The notes under the pieces are model-generated. The model did no database searches. It worked only from the letters and a program-made list of their open reading frames with translations, and was not told the DNA's origin. DNA of 64,000 bases from Paenibacillus tengchongensis. Its GTDB lineage: Bacteria > Bacillota > Bacilli > Paenibacillales > Paenibacillaceae. The translations under genes and the position numbers were made by a program. Shown one piece after another: positions 8,727-17,817 of the stretch (position 1 is the stretch's first letter; each line of letters begins with the position of its first letter). The DNA lies in the NCBI RefSeq assembly GCF_008973665.1, contig NZ_WACP01000007.1, forward strand, positions 248,001 through 312,000. Direction: 5' to 3'.

Positions 8727-9620
8727 TTGTTTAAAGATTTATTTCAGAAAAAACGGAAGTACGCCACGATCCCTTCAGATCGTCTGGAGCGGAGCGGCAC
8801 AGCGCCTGAAGGCGAGCGCCCGAAACGGGAAATCCCGGAAGGGCTGATGAGCAAATGCAGCAAATGCGGAAGCATTCAGTACAGCAAAGAACTGGAGAAA
8901 CACTTGAAGGTATGCCCTTCCTGCGGTCACCACATGCGTCTGAACGCTTCAGAGCGGATTGCCATGACGCTGGACCCCGAAGGGTTTATTGAATTTGACA
9001 GCGAAATGTCCTCCGTTGATCCGCTGAATTTCCCGGGATATGCCTCCAAGCTGGAGCAGCAGCAGTCCAAAACCGGACAAGTTGAGGCGGTTATTACCGG
9101 ACAGGGGACGATCGGCGGTCATCCGGTGATTATCGCCGTAATGAACTTTGAATTTTTTACCGGCAGTATGGGCTCGGTCGTCGGCGAGAAGATTACCCGG
9201 GCCGTGGAAGAAGCCACCGAGCGTAAGCTGCCGATGTTGATCTTCTCCACCTCCGGCGGGGCCCGGATGCAGGAGAGCATCCTCAGTCTGATGCAGATGG
9301 CCAAGACCAGTGCGGCGCTGGCCCGCTTCAGCGATGCCGGAGGCTTATACATTTCGGTAATTACAGATCCGACAACCGGAGGCGTCTCCGCCAGCTTCGC
9401 TAGCCTGGGCGATATTATTATCGCCGAGCCCGGCGCCGTTTTCGGTTTTGCCGGCCGGATTGTCATCGAACAGACCATCCGCCAGAAGCTTCCGGACGAT
9501 TTCCAGACGGCGGAATTCAATATGCAGCACGGCCAGCTTGACCTGGTGGTGCACCGTAAGGAATTGCGTTCCACGCTGACGAAGCTGCTGGAACTTCATG
9601 ACGGGAAAGGGGGATTTTAA
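8727..9620 (+). CDS. accD: Acetyl-CoA carboxylase carboxyltransferase subunit beta
   Basis: TTG 8727 follows GAAGAGGTG. The 297-residue product has an N-terminal zinc ribbon (CSKCGSIQ near residue 44, then CPSCGHH) and a crotonase-like carboxyltransferase domain ([30 protein letters not shown]). With AccA it transfers the carboxyl group from biotin to acetyl-CoA, giving malonyl-CoA for fatty acid synthesis. Its stop is one base before the accA start, so the two are translationally coupled. Confidence 0.95.
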   Translation: MFKDLFQKKRKYATIPSDRLERSGTAPEGERPKREIPEGLMSKCSKCGSIQYSKELEKHLKVCPSCGHHMRLNASERIAMTLDPEGFIEFDSEMSSVDPLNFPGYASKLEQQQSKTGQVEAVITGQGTIGGHPVIIAVMNFEFFTGSMGSVVGEKITRAVEEATERKLPMLIFSTSGGARMQESILSLMQMAKTSAALARFSDAGGLYISVITDPTTGGVSASFASLGDIIIAEPGAVFGFAGRIVIEQTIRQKLPDDFQTAEFNMQHGQLDLVVHRKELRSTLTKLLELHDGKGGF

Positions 9621-9621
9621 G

Positions 9622-10623
9622 TTGGCGGGAGAGTTGCCTTTTGAAATGCCTCTGGTAGAAATGCGCAAGAAAATTGGGGAACTGCAGCAGTTCGGAGAAG
9701 AGAAGGGCATTGATTTCAGCGATGAAATCGCCCGGCTGGAGGAGCGTTACCGCGTGCTTGCGGATGAAATTTACTCGAATATCACAGCATCGCAGAAGAT
9801 GCATCTAGCCCGGCACCATGGCCGGCCGACCTCGCTGGATTTGATCAATCTCATCTTTACGGATTTCATTGAACTGCACGGTGACCGCCTGTTCGGGGAC
9901 GATCTGGCAGTGGTCGGCGGTATCGCCCGGCTGAACGGCTGCCCGGTGACAGTCATCGGCCAGCAGCGCGGCAAGGACACCAAGGACAACATCCAGCGCT
10001 TCTTCGGCAGCGCGCATCCGGAAGGCTTCCGCAAGGCGCTGCGGCTGATGAAGCAGGCCGAGAAATTCGGCCGTCCGATCGTAACCTTCATCGATACCAA
10101 GGGGGCTTACCCCGGCAATACGGCCGAGGAACGCGGCCAGTCGGAGGCGATTGCCCGCAGCCTGTTCGAGATGTCCAGGCTGAAAGTTCCGGTGGTCTGT
10201 GTCGTTATCGGCGAAGGCGGGAGCGGCGGAGCGCTGGCCGTTGCGGTCGGCAACCGTGTGCTGATGCTGGAGCATGCCATCTATTCGGCGATTTCGCCGA
10301 ACGGGGCGGCCTCGATCCTATGGAAGGATGCGGCAAAGGCGGAGCAGGCGGCGGAGGCTATGAAGATTACGGCTGCCGATCTCCTGGCGAATGAAGTTAT
10401 CGAAGAGATTATTCCGGAGCCGCAGGGCGGCGCCCACCGTGACTATGAGGGGACTGCAGAGGCGATCAAGACAGCGGTCTGGCGCCATTTGCAGGAATTG
10501 TCCGCGTTCAGTGCGGTAGAGCTTGTCGAGGACCGCTACGCCAAGTTCCGCAAGATCGGTGAGTTCGCCGAGCCGGGGGACGAGCCTGCGGCGCTTGAAG
10601 AAGAACTGCACGGCGCAGAGTGA
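9622..10623 (+). CDS. accA: Acetyl-CoA carboxylase carboxyltransferase subunit alpha
   Basis: The TTG start at 9622 follows AAAGGGGGA inside the accD end; an ATG at 9598 would overlap accD and lacks a site. The 333 residues match Acc[15 protein letters not shown] opening, the [15 protein letters not shown] region and the acyl-CoA-binding core ([34 protein letters not shown]). It forms an alpha2-beta2 enzyme with AccD. A hairpin at 10702-10736 follows. In Bacillus the next genes are pfkA and pyk; here only pyk follows. Confidence 0.95.
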   Translation: MAGELPFEMPLVEMRKKIGELQQFGEEKGIDFSDEIARLEERYRVLADEIYSNITASQKMHLARHHGRPTSLDLINLIFTDFIELHGDRLFGDDLAVVGGIARLNGCPVTVIGQQRGKDTKDNIQRFFGSAHPEGFRKALRLMKQAEKFGRPIVTFIDTKGAYPGNTAEERGQSEAIARSLFEMSRLKVPVVCVVIGEGGSGGALAVAVGNRVLMLEHAIYSAISPNGAASILWKDAAKAEQAAEAMKITAADLLANEVIEEIIPEPQGGAHRDYEGTAEAIKTAVWRHLQELSAFSAVELVEDRYAKFRKIGEFAEPGDEPAALEEELHGAE

Positions 10624-10701
10624 TCAGCTTCACCTATTTGCACTTTCTGCACTTACCCGGTCTGTGCAAGGTGTACCGGAGAAGTGCTTATATACTATAA
10701 A

Positions 10702-10736
10702 AATAATCCCGCCGTCATAGCGGGATTATTCTTGTT
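10702..10736 (+). terminator. Terminator after accA
   Basis: AATAATCCCGC (10702-10712) pairs with GCGGGATTATT (10720-10730) across a seven-base loop and is followed by a short T-rich stretch. It closes the accDA unit. The remaining 200 bp up to pyk hold no ORF with a ribosome site and no confident promoter. Confidence 0.8.
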
Positions 10737-10943
10737 CCGGGACCGCCCCGCTAAAGAATTCGACCGGATTTTACACGAAAAAGTCGCTGCAACATTGATT
10801 TTGTCTCCGACTTGCAGTAATATTCATAAGGGCGCAGTATATGGTATATGTGATAAAGTTCCTATACAAGCAACAAGCCTTATAGTAGATTTTGTAGTTG
10901 GAAAAAGTGAGACAGAGAGAACGAAAAAACGGAGGAAAACCTA

Positions 10944-12368
10944 ATGCGGAAAAGTAAAATTGTATGTACGATCGGACCTGCAAGTGAGTCGTTGGAGAAC
11001 ATCAAAAAATTGATTTTGGCTGGTATGAATGTAGCCCGTCTGAACTTCTCCCATGGCGATTATGAGGAGCATGGCGGCCGCATCAAAACGATCCGTCAGG
11101 CTTCGAAAGAGCTTGGCAAAACCGTTGCCATCCTGCTCGACACCAAAGGACCGGAAATTCGCACAGGCAAGCTGGAAGTGGAACCGATTGAACTGGTTCA
11201 GGATGAGTTCCTGACACTGACTACGGAAGAAATCCTCGGCGATCAGAACCGTATTTCTGTGACCTATGCAGATCTTCCTAACGACGTTCAAGTTGGATCG
11301 ACAATTCTGATCGACGACGGTCTGATCGGATTGACAGTTGTCGACATTCAAGGCACCGAAATCAAGACCCGTATCGTAAACGGCGGAACCATCAAGAGCA
11401 AGAAGGGCGTTAACGTGCCTGGAGTTGCCATTTCCCTGCCGGGCATTACGGAAAAAGATACCAACGACATCATCTTCGGGATCGAACAGGACATTGATTT
11501 TATCGCCGCTTCCTTCGTGCGCAAAGCCAGCGACGTTCTGGAAATCCGCTCCTTGCTGGAGAAGCATAATGCTTCCCACATTCAAATCATCTCCAAGATT
11601 GAGAATCAGCAGGGCGTTGACAATCTTGATGAAATCCTGGCCGCATCCGACGGTCTGATGGTTGCCCGCGGCGACCTCGGCGTGGAAATTCCAGCTGAAG
11701 ATGTGCCGCTCGTGCAAAAAATGATGATCCGTAAATGTAATGTTGCCGGTAAACCGGTTATCACTGCAACGCAGATGCTGGATTCCATGCAGCGCAACCC
11801 GCGTCCTACCCGCGCCGAAGCGAGTGACGTGGCCAACGCCGTATTTGACGGAACCGACGCAATCATGCTGTCCGGCGAGACTGCTGCCGGTAAATATCCG
11901 GTAGAATCCGTGCTGACGATGTCCCGCATCGCTGAGAAGGCTGAGTCCGCACTGAACCACCGTGAAATCTTCATGAAGCAGCAAATCGCCCAGGAAACAA
12001 CCGTAACTGAAGCGATCAGCCAATCCGTAGCGATTTCCGCCCTGGATCTGAACGCGAAAGCGATTCTTTCTTCCACAGTTACCGGCCACACTGCGCGCGT
12101 GGTTTCCAAATACCGTCCGAAATCGCCGATCATCGCGGTTACGACTCAGGAAAGAACGATGCGTCAACTGGCTGTAGTATGGGGAATTACACCTGTATTC
12201 GGACAAGAAGCGACTTCGACCGACGAATTGCTGGAAACTGCACTTAAAGGCGGCAAAGCTTCCGGGCTCGTTAAAGCCGGAGATCTGGTAGTCATTACTG
12301 CAGGAATCCCGCTGGGCAAATCCGGTTCCACCAACCTGGTGAAAGTGGACACGATCCCAGCCGACTAA
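10944..12368 (+). CDS. pyk: Pyruvate kinase
   Basis: ATG 10944 follows CGGAGG. The 474 residues show the (beta/alpha)8 start [14 protein letters not shown], the [10 protein letters not shown] and TKGPEIRTG motifs, the [12 protein letters not shown] active-site region and the [13 protein letters not shown] signature. The enzyme makes pyruvate and ATP from phosphoenolpyruvate. Bacillus Pyk has about 585 residues because of an extra C-terminal PEP-utilising-like domain; that domain is absent here. A clear terminator follows at 12403-12437. Confidence 0.95.
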   Translation: MRKSKIVCTIGPASESLENIKKLILAGMNVARLNFSHGDYEEHGGRIKTIRQASKELGKTVAILLDTKGPEIRTGKLEVEPIELVQDEFLTLTTEEILGDQNRISVTYADLPNDVQVGSTILIDDGLIGLTVVDIQGTEIKTRIVNGGTIKSKKGVNVPGVAISLPGITEKDTNDIIFGIEQDIDFIAASFVRKASDVLEIRSLLEKHNASHIQIISKIENQQGVDNLDEILAASDGLMVARGDLGVEIPAEDVPLVQKMMIRKCNVAGKPVITATQMLDSMQRNPRPTRAEASDVANAVFDGTDAIMLSGETAAGKYPVESVLTMSRIAEKAESALNHREIFMKQQIAQETTVTEAISQSVAISALDLNAKAILSSTVTGHTARVVSKYRPKSPIIAVTTQERTMRQLAVVWGITPVFGQEATSTDELLETALKGGKASGLVKAGDLVVITAGIPLGKSGSTNLVKVDTIPAD

Positions 12369-12402
12369 GCTGCATTTCAATGATTGAATGGATTAATCGT
12401 TT

Positions 12403-12437
12403 AAAGAGCAATGGTGTAATTCACCATTGCTCTTTTT
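12403..12437 (+). terminator. Rho-independent terminator after pyk
   Basis: AAGAGCAATGGTG (12404-12416) pairs perfectly with CACCATTGCTCTT (12422-12434) across a five-base loop and runs into TTTTTG. Confidence 0.9.
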
Positions 12438-12499
12438 GTAGCATTGGGAGCCGGCTGCAGCTATGATGGAAGTTGCCGGTATTTTTGCAGAGAAACACC

Positions 12500-13243
12500 T
12501 TAGGATGGATTAAAGAGCGGGCTCCGCGAACAGGCGAGAGGCACGCTTTTACGATAAGAACGTCTGACCGCAAAGCTGTCCCCGCTGCGGTTCGGGCAGG
12601 ACGGGATGGCTACGGTCACTCTCTTCTGGATCATGTAGCCGCCGTTCCGGGCGGTGAGCCGGGGACTCTTGCCATTCAGCCGGCAGCGGCTGAAGATGAC
12701 AGTCGACATGCGGGTAAGAGCGGCCACATTGCCGCCGACCAGCGGGGCTTCCACCACCCATTCCGCAGAGTTATGCGGGCCGGTATACTTCTGCACTGTC
12801 CGGAAGAACCAGCCTTTGCTGAAATTGCGGAGGAAGATAACCCATTTTCCGGGACGAAGCTTATAGATTAGCGCATACATGCGGTCACCGGGTGAAACCG
12901 GGAGCGGAATAACGGTTTCCGAGGCCGGGAGGATCTCCCACCAGGCATAGTAATTGACGCTTCCATTCGCCGACTCATGACCGGTTCCCGTCTGAATCAG
13001 GCTGCCGTTCTTGAAGCCGTCGATGCCGATCCAGGCCGAAGAATAGGTTGGTCTTTCTGAAGGGTTGACCACAGGAACATTCCACTCGGCAGAAATTCGC
13101 TTGATGGAGCCCTTGGCTCCGGTTACGGCATAGCCGCTCCAGTTGCGGGAGTTCCAGCCGAATCCGGCCCTCCGGGTCCGGACTGAATTGGATTTGTCAA
13201 TCAGACAGGGCCTGCTGCTCTTGGTTTGGACTACTGTGCCCAC
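12500..13243 (-). CDS. G1 family glutamic endopeptidase (eqolisin-like)
   Basis: I chose GTG 13243, behind AGGCGGTGG; an ATG at 13348 would overlap the divergent transporter start. The 247-residue protein carries the G1 (former A4) pattern: NWSGYAVTG, an ISAEWNVP strand, AWIGIDGF, SLIQTGTG with the likely catalytic Gln, YYAWWEILPA, and AEWVVEAPLVGG with the likely catalytic Glu. These peptidases use a Gln/Glu pair and most are secreted. No signal peptide is visible, and the Cys- and Arg-rich C-terminus (after MIQKRVTVAIPS) looks irregular, so a start further upstream or terminal decay is possible. Confidence 0.8.
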   Translation of the reverse strand: MGTVVQTKSSRPCLIDKSNSVRTRRAGFGWNSRNWSGYAVTGAKGSIKRISAEWNVPVVNPSERPTYSSAWIGIDGFKNGSLIQTGTGHESANGSVNYYAWWEILPASETVIPLPVSPGDRMYALIYKLRPGKWVIFLRNFSKGWFFRTVQKYTGPHNSAEWVVEAPLVGGNVAALTRMSTVIFSRCRLNGKSPRLTARNGGYMIQKRVTVAIPSCPNRSGDSFAVRRSYRKSVPLACSRSPLFNPS

Positions 13244-13346
13244 TTGTCCACCGCCTTTGCAAGGATTTCTCTCTATTAAATGCGGCGAACTCTTCTTAAG
13301 GTTGGGTATTCCGCTAAAAAGGAATGGGAAGGATTTATAGATAGCC

Positions 13347-14528
13347 ATGAATAAACTAGTGAAGCTCCGCGGCTTTTATCTGTTTCTGGGGCTGGCCGGC
13401 GGCTCGTTCGGCTCCTACCTTTCACTGCTGCTCAAGGATAACGGACTTGATGTCGGCCAGATTGGTATGCTGATGGCTACCGGTACCCTGATTGCGATTA
13501 TGATCCAGCCGGTCTGGGGGCTGATTGCGGACAGATACAATCAGGCGCGGCTGGTGCTCATTTTCAGCGTGGCCGTGCCGGCGGTGCTCTCCGTCTTTTA
13601 CAGGTCCGAGTATTTCATCGTTCTGCTGCTGGTCTACACCGTATCGACCATCTTCTCTTCGACACAGGCCCCTATAGCCGATTCTTACGCCATTGCGGCG
13701 GCCAACCAGGCCGGGGCAACCTATGGCAGCATCCGGCTGATGATGAGTATTGGCGCGGCTGTGGGGGGCTATGCGGGGGCGCAGTATATTGCCGAGGTAT
13801 CCGTATCGACGATCTGGGTGCCTTTTCTGCTGTTCAGCAGCATCGCTGTGGCCATTGCGTTATCCTTGCCAAGGCAGGCGGAGGAGAATCATATGATGAC
13901 CCAGTCGTTCTCCAAAGGCGTGAAGCAGCTGCTCGGCAACCGCATCTTTCTGGCGTTTCTTGGCGGCAGCTTTTTGGTTAACCAGACCATGACGGCGTTC
14001 GGGACCTATTTTGTGATTGCCTTCCAATCGGTGGGCGGCTCGACCAGCCATTCCGGCATCGCCTTATTTCTGGCTTCCGTAACGAATGTGCCGTCCATGT
14101 TCTTTGCTTCCAAGGTCATCCGGAGACTGGGGATGGAACGGACCCTGCTGCTGGGCGCGCTGATTTATGTGCTGCGCTGGGGCATACAGGTGCTGTTCCC
14201 TTACCCGATGGTGATGATCGGAGTTCAGGTGCTCCATGGGCTGTCCTTCGGGTTCTTTTATATTGCAGCCGTCGAATATGTATCAAAGATTACGCTGCCT
14301 GAGATTCAGGCTACCGGCCAGAGCGTGTTCAACATGGTCTTCTCGGGCTTTGCCGGGATTCTCGGCAATCTGCTGAACGGCTTTCTGCTGGATCAGGGCG
14401 GCGTGAACGCCATGAATATATCTTGTATGCTGAGCTCCATGATCGGGGCTGCGCTGCTGCTGTATGTGGCCCGCCGCTCGCGTCGCGCCATCCCGGCTCC
14501 GGCCGCCCCCGGAGAGCTTGGCGCTTGA
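13347..14528 (+). CDS. MFS transporter, MFS_1-like/HcaT-type
   Basis: The 393-residue product starts MNKLVKLRGFYLFLGLAGGSFGSY and has about 12 hydrophobic segments with the loop motif WGLIADRYNQARLVL between helices 2 and 3. It looks like the small MFS branch that includes 3-phenylpropionate and nucleoside permeases; the substrate cannot be told. GGAAGG lies about 14 nt upstream of ATG 13347, rather far, so the exact start is less sure. It is divergent from the G1 peptidase and followed after 38 bp by the thioesterase. Confidence 0.8.
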   Translation: MNKLVKLRGFYLFLGLAGGSFGSYLSLLLKDNGLDVGQIGMLMATGTLIAIMIQPVWGLIADRYNQARLVLIFSVAVPAVLSVFYRSEYFIVLLLVYTVSTIFSSTQAPIADSYAIAAANQAGATYGSIRLMMSIGAAVGGYAGAQYIAEVSVSTIWVPFLLFSSIAVAIALSLPRQAEENHMMTQSFSKGVKQLLGNRIFLAFLGGSFLVNQTMTAFGTYFVIAFQSVGGSTSHSGIALFLASVTNVPSMFFASKVIRRLGMERTLLLGALIYVLRWGIQVLFPYPMVMIGVQVLHGLSFGFFYIAAVEYVSKITLPEIQATGQSVFNMVFSGFAGILGNLLNGFLLDQGGVNAMNISCMLSSMIGAALLLYVARRSRRAIPAPAAPGELGA

Positions 14529-14566
14529 AACAGCATCCGGGAGGTTAATGGAAAGGAGCAATACCA

Positions 14567-15097
14567 ATGAAATCACAGGAGCCGCCATCCGCCGGCCGCT
14601 GGTACGGCACAGCATTTCGGGTCCGTTATCAGGAGACCGACCGGATGGGTGTGGTCTACCACGCCAATTACTTGAGCTGGTTCGAGAGCGGCCGGACGGA
14701 AATGTTCCGCAGGCTGGGCCTAACCTACCGCTCCATGGAGGAAATGGGCGTGCTGCTGCCGGTGACGGCGGCAGATTTGCAATATAAAGCGCCGGCGCGC
14801 TATGATGATCTTGTAGCCGTATTTGCGCGGATTACCGTTTGCTCGGCGCTCAGGGTGGGTTATGAATATGAAGTGCGCCGGATCGGGAGCGGGGAAGCGC
14901 AAGCAGAAAGCGTACAGGAATTTCCGCATTTTCCCGCACCCCTATCGCGGGAAGAGCTTCCCGGTGAATTACTGGTTGCCGGAACCACCAGCCATGTATG
15001 GGTGAACGGGGAGTGGAAGCCGGTCCGGCTGGACCGGGCGCTGCCGGAGCTGTATCAGGCGATTCAAGGAGCGCTCGGGGAAGAAGGAGGAAAGTAA
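14567..15097 (+). CDS. YbgC/FadM-like acyl-CoA thioesterase
   Basis: ATG 14567 follows GAAAGGAG. The 176-residue hotdog protein contains the 4HBT active-site pattern (VRYQETDRMGVVYHANYLSWFESGR) with the expected catalytic Asp in ETDRMG. Family members hydrolyse short or hydroxylated acyl-CoA thioesters. The middle (residues about 104-130) is a little longer than usual. Its stop overlaps the fxsA start by one base (TAATG), so the two are coupled. Confidence 0.8.
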   Translation: MKSQEPPSAGRWYGTAFRVRYQETDRMGVVYHANYLSWFESGRTEMFRRLGLTYRSMEEMGVLLPVTAADLQYKAPARYDDLVAVFARITVCSALRVGYEYEVRRIGSGEAQAESVQEFPHFPAPLSREELPGELLVAGTTSHVWVNGEWKPVRLDRALPELYQAIQGALGEEGGK

Positions 15098-15495
15098 TGA
15101 TCAGAAGCAAATGGCTGTGGGCGGCGCTTTTTATCATCCCGGCTGTGGAATTATTCGCTTTCATTTATGTCGCGGAAGCAATCGGGGCGCCCAAGACGCT
15201 GCTCTTAATGCTGTTTACTTCGGTGATCGGCATGCTCATGATGCGCTTTGAGGGCAAGAAGGTGCTGCAGGACAGCAAGCTGCAAATGCAGGAGGGCAAG
15301 GTGCCCGGGCGGACGATGCTGGACGGTCTGTGCATCTTTTTCGGCGGCCTGCTGCTGATTCTGCCGGGATTTATAACCGATATCGTCGGCTTCTCGCTGG
15401 TCTTTCCGCTCACCCGCCCGCTGTACCGGGTGGTTCTTCTGAAATGGATCGAGAAGAAGATGAAGAACGGAACCATCACCTACTACCGCAGATAG
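15097..15495 (+). CDS. fxsA: FxsA family membrane protein
   Basis: ATG 15097 follows AAGGAGGAAAG and overlaps the thioesterase stop. The 132 residues contain the FxsA layout: MIRSKWLWAALFIIPAVELF, the membrane segment LLLMLFTSVIGMLMMRF, DGLCIFFGGLLLILPGFITD, and a basic tail. In E. coli FxsA relieves F-exclusion of phage T7; the Bacillus homologue is YtzA. The native role is unknown. A strong terminator follows. Confidence 0.9.
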   Translation: MIRSKWLWAALFIIPAVELFAFIYVAEAIGAPKTLLLMLFTSVIGMLMMRFEGKKVLQDSKLQMQEGKVPGRTMLDGLCIFFGGLLLILPGFITDIVGFSLVFPLTRPLYRVVLLKWIEKKMKNGTITYYRR

Positions 15496-15511
15496 CTGCG
15501 GCATCATTGAC

Positions 15512-15555
15512 AAAGCGTGTTGCTCTGCATTCAAGCAGAGTGATGCGCTTTTTTG
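15512..15555 (+). terminator. Terminator after fxsA
   Basis: AAAGCG-TGTTGCTCTGC pairs with GCAGAG-TGATGCGCTTT (some internal mismatches) and ends in TTTTTTG. Confidence 0.85.
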
Positions 15556-15615
15556 TAATGTGTTATTGAAATGTGAGTGAGCCGTCAGTGTGCAGGGGTT
15601 TTATTTAGCCACAGC

Positions 15616-15645
15616 TTGAGTTACGATAAGCACTGGGGTTATTTT
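15616..15645 (+). promoter_or_regulatory. Candidate promoter of the FHA-regulator/murA unit
   Basis: TTGAGT at 15616-15621 and TATTTT at 15640-15645 are 18 nt apart, 37 bp before the start of the FHA gene. The match to the housekeeping consensus is moderate. Confidence 0.4.
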
Positions 15646-15681
15646 ACAATGCAAGGAATCCTGGAACAGTAAACGGAGGGG

Positions 15682-16389
15682 ATGACTCTGGAAAGTTATG
15701 CATGCTTATATGTTGTACGCGGCGAACCCTATCGATCGGGCACCTGCGTGAATCTGGGAGAGGATGAAATCCTGGTCGGCCGGGCCTCCAGACTGATCAC
15801 TCCGGATATGGCTTTTACGAATGCCTTTATCTCCCGGAAGCATTTCGTTATCCGCAGGGAGCAGGACAAGGCGGTGCTATATGATTTAGGAAGCCGCCAC
15901 GGAACGGAGATCAATGGCGTACCGCTAACGCCCCACATGCCCTATCCCTTGAACAATTTCGATATCATTAAGCTAGCCAGAGGGATGGTCGTCCTCGACT
16001 TCTCCTATATGTTTGCCGATCAGACTCTGGATATAGGACCGCTCAGCATCACGAGTTACCTGGAAATCCCGCAGCTTCCGCCGCTCACAATTCACTGGGA
16101 AAAGAGGGAATGTGTAGTGGACGGCAGGAGAATCCGCATGTCCGAAAAAGAATATCTGCTGATTCGTGTGCTCCATGAGAACGCCAACCGGCTTGTTCCG
16201 CTGAGCGAAATCAAATCCAGGGTATGGCCGGAAAGATTAGCGGGGTCACATGGTGTCACCGATGTAACTCTCGATGAACTGAACGCCCTCATATACCGGG
16301 TCCGCAAAAAATACGGGAAGAATACCTTTCTTATCAGCGCTGTGCGCGGCGGTGGATACATGCTCGAATCTGAAATGAAAACATTATAA
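15682..16389 (+). CDS. FHA domain-winged helix transcription regulator
   Basis: The 235-residue product joins an N-terminal FHA domain (about 8-108; ILVGRASR, ISRKHFVIR, YDLGSRHGTEINGVPL) to a C-terminal OmpR/PhoB-type winged helix (about 135-235; ECVVDGRRIRMSEKEYLLIR, VTLDELNALIYRVRKKYG, VRGGGYML). FHA domains bind phosphothreonine peptides, so its DNA binding may respond to a Ser/Thr kinase. ATG 15682 sits only two or three bases from GGAGGGG, so the real start may be slightly downstream. It lies 19 bp before the MurA paralogue, which suggests a two-gene operon. EmbR-type regulators have these domains in reverse order. Confidence 0.85.
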   Translation: MTLESYACLYVVRGEPYRSGTCVNLGEDEILVGRASRLITPDMAFTNAFISRKHFVIRREQDKAVLYDLGSRHGTEINGVPLTPHMPYPLNNFDIIKLARGMVVLDFSYMFADQTLDIGPLSITSYLEIPQLPPLTIHWEKRECVVDGRRIRMSEKEYLLIRVLHENANRLVPLSEIKSRVWPERLAGSHGVTDVTLDELNALIYRVRKKYGKNTFLISAVRGGGYMLESEMKTL

Positions 16390-16408
16390 CGAGAGCGGGG
16401 ATAACTTC

Positions 16409-17716
16409 ATGAAGTACATACAGGCGGAGTATTCAGGACCGCTGAACGGAACGGTGCATATCCCGGGATCGAAGAACAGCTCCCTTGCCTTGCTGGCCGC
16501 CGCTTGTCTGACCGACCATACCGTAACTCTAGAGGGCATACCGCGCATAGACGATGTCCGGATTATTGCGGAGATCGGCCGGGATATCGGGATCAGGCTG
16601 GAGCAGGATGGCGGACAGGTGATCATTGACCCGAGCGGCATTCACAGCTCCGTGATCGATCCGGGCAAAGCTTCGAGCTACCGGGCCTCCTATTATTTTG
16701 CCGGCGCGCTGCTGTCCAGATTCGGCAGAGTCACCATCGGAATGCCCGGAGGCGACGATTTCGGCTCAAGGCCGATTGACCAGCATATCAAGGTATTTAA
16801 AGCGCTCGGAGCGCAAATACATATCTTCGAAGACTATTATGAAGTCGAGACAGCCGGGCTGAAGGGTGCGGATATTTATTTCGACACCATTACCTCAGGT
16901 GCGACGATCAATGCGATGCTGGCGGCTGTGCTGGCCAAAGGGCAGACCCGGCTGCATGGCGCAGCGGTGGACCCGGAGGTGTGCGATACGGCAAGCTTCC
17001 TGAACCGGCTCGGAGCACGGATTACCGGGGCGGGAACGGAACATATCCGTATTGAAGGCGTCTCTTATCTGAATGGGGGAACGCATACGGTAATTCCGGA
17101 CAGGCTGATCGCCGGAGCGTTTCTGATGGCGGCGGGGCTGCAGGGAGGGCAGATTACCGTCAAGGACGTCATTCCCGAGCATCTGGGCGCCTGCATAGCC
17201 AAGCTGGAGGAGATCGGGATAGCTGTGGAGTGCGGCGAGAGCCAGATTACAGCTTACGGAACCGGCCCGCTGAAGGCAACGCGGATCCGCACGGGGATGT
17301 ACCCGGGATTTGCCACCGATTTACAGCAGCCCATGACCGCACTTCTGCTGCAGGCCAAGGGGACGAGCATCGTTAACGACCGCGTCTATCCTAAACGGTT
17401 AGCTCACGTTCCGCAGCTGCGGCGGCTTGGTGCAGAGATAGAGCTGCGGCGGGAAAGCGTGTTTATCCGCGGCGGACACCCGTTGAAGGGCGGCTGGGTT
17501 CATGCTGGAGATGTGCGTGCCGGCACTTGCTTACTGCTGGCCGGTCTGGCTGCTGAGGGCAGTACCTATATTACAGGAGTCGAGCATATCGAGCGCGGCT
17601 ACGAGGACGTCATTGGCAGCTTCCGGTCCATTGGCGCCAAGGTCGCGATGTACGAGTCGGATGCGCAGGAGCTTCCGGGCCGGGATTTACATGCCAATGT
17701 GCGTGTGCTCCGTTAA
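16409..17716 (+). CDS. murA: MurA-type UDP-GlcNAc 1-carboxyvinyltransferase with active-site Cys replaced by Asp
   Basis: The 435-residue protein is a full EPSP-synthase-fold MurA: SKN at 21-23 (catalytic Lys22), SGATINAM near 163, FATDLQQP with Asp304, and HIERGYED with Arg396, all as in E. coli MurA. The loop that normally reads PGGCxIGxRPxD reads PGGDDFGSRPID, so Asp116 stands where Cys115 should be. This Cys-to-Asp change occurs naturally in mycobacterial, chlamydial and Borrelia MurA and makes them insensitive to fosfomycin. The enzyme should add enolpyruvate to UDP-GlcNAc, the first step of peptidoglycan synthesis. Firmicutes often carry several MurA copies; this one follows the FHA regulator. 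Confidence 0.9.
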   Translation: MKYIQAEYSGPLNGTVHIPGSKNSSLALLAAACLTDHTVTLEGIPRIDDVRIIAEIGRDIGIRLEQDGGQVIIDPSGIHSSVIDPGKASSYRASYYFAGALLSRFGRVTIGMPGGDDFGSRPIDQHIKVFKALGAQIHIFEDYYEVETAGLKGADIYFDTITSGATINAMLAAVLAKGQTRLHGAAVDPEVCDTASFLNRLGARITGAGTEHIRIEGVSYLNGGTHTVIPDRLIAGAFLMAAGLQGGQITVKDVIPEHLGACIAKLEEIGIAVECGESQITAYGTGPLKATRIRTGMYPGFATDLQQPMTALLLQAKGTSIVNDRVYPKRLAHVPQLRRLGAEIELRRESVFIRGGHPLKGGWVHAGDVRAGTCLLLAGLAAEGSTYITGVEHIERGYEDVIGSFRSIGAKVAMYESDAQELPGRDLHANVRVLR

Positions 17717-17757
17717 AGTCTGGAACAGGGAATGTATTACCATGTGAAAAATTTTCT

Positions 17758-17787
17758 TTTGGGCCATCCTTATTGGATGGTCTTTTC
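17758..17787 (+). terminator. Terminator after murA
   Basis: GCCATCC pairs with GGATGGT across a five-base loop and is followed by CTTTTCC. Confidence 0.7.
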
Positions 17788-17817
17788 CTGCTTCTCGCTG
17801 CGGCTGCTTATTGGGGT

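Noticed and set aside
10941..12380. 479-codon minus-strand frame covering all of pyk
   Set aside because: It is antisense to a certain gene and its Phe/Asn/Asp-rich make-up is a shadow of pyk codon use.
12473..12871. 132-codon plus-strand frame opposite the G1 peptidase
   Set aside because: Antisense to a gene with clear active-site motifs.
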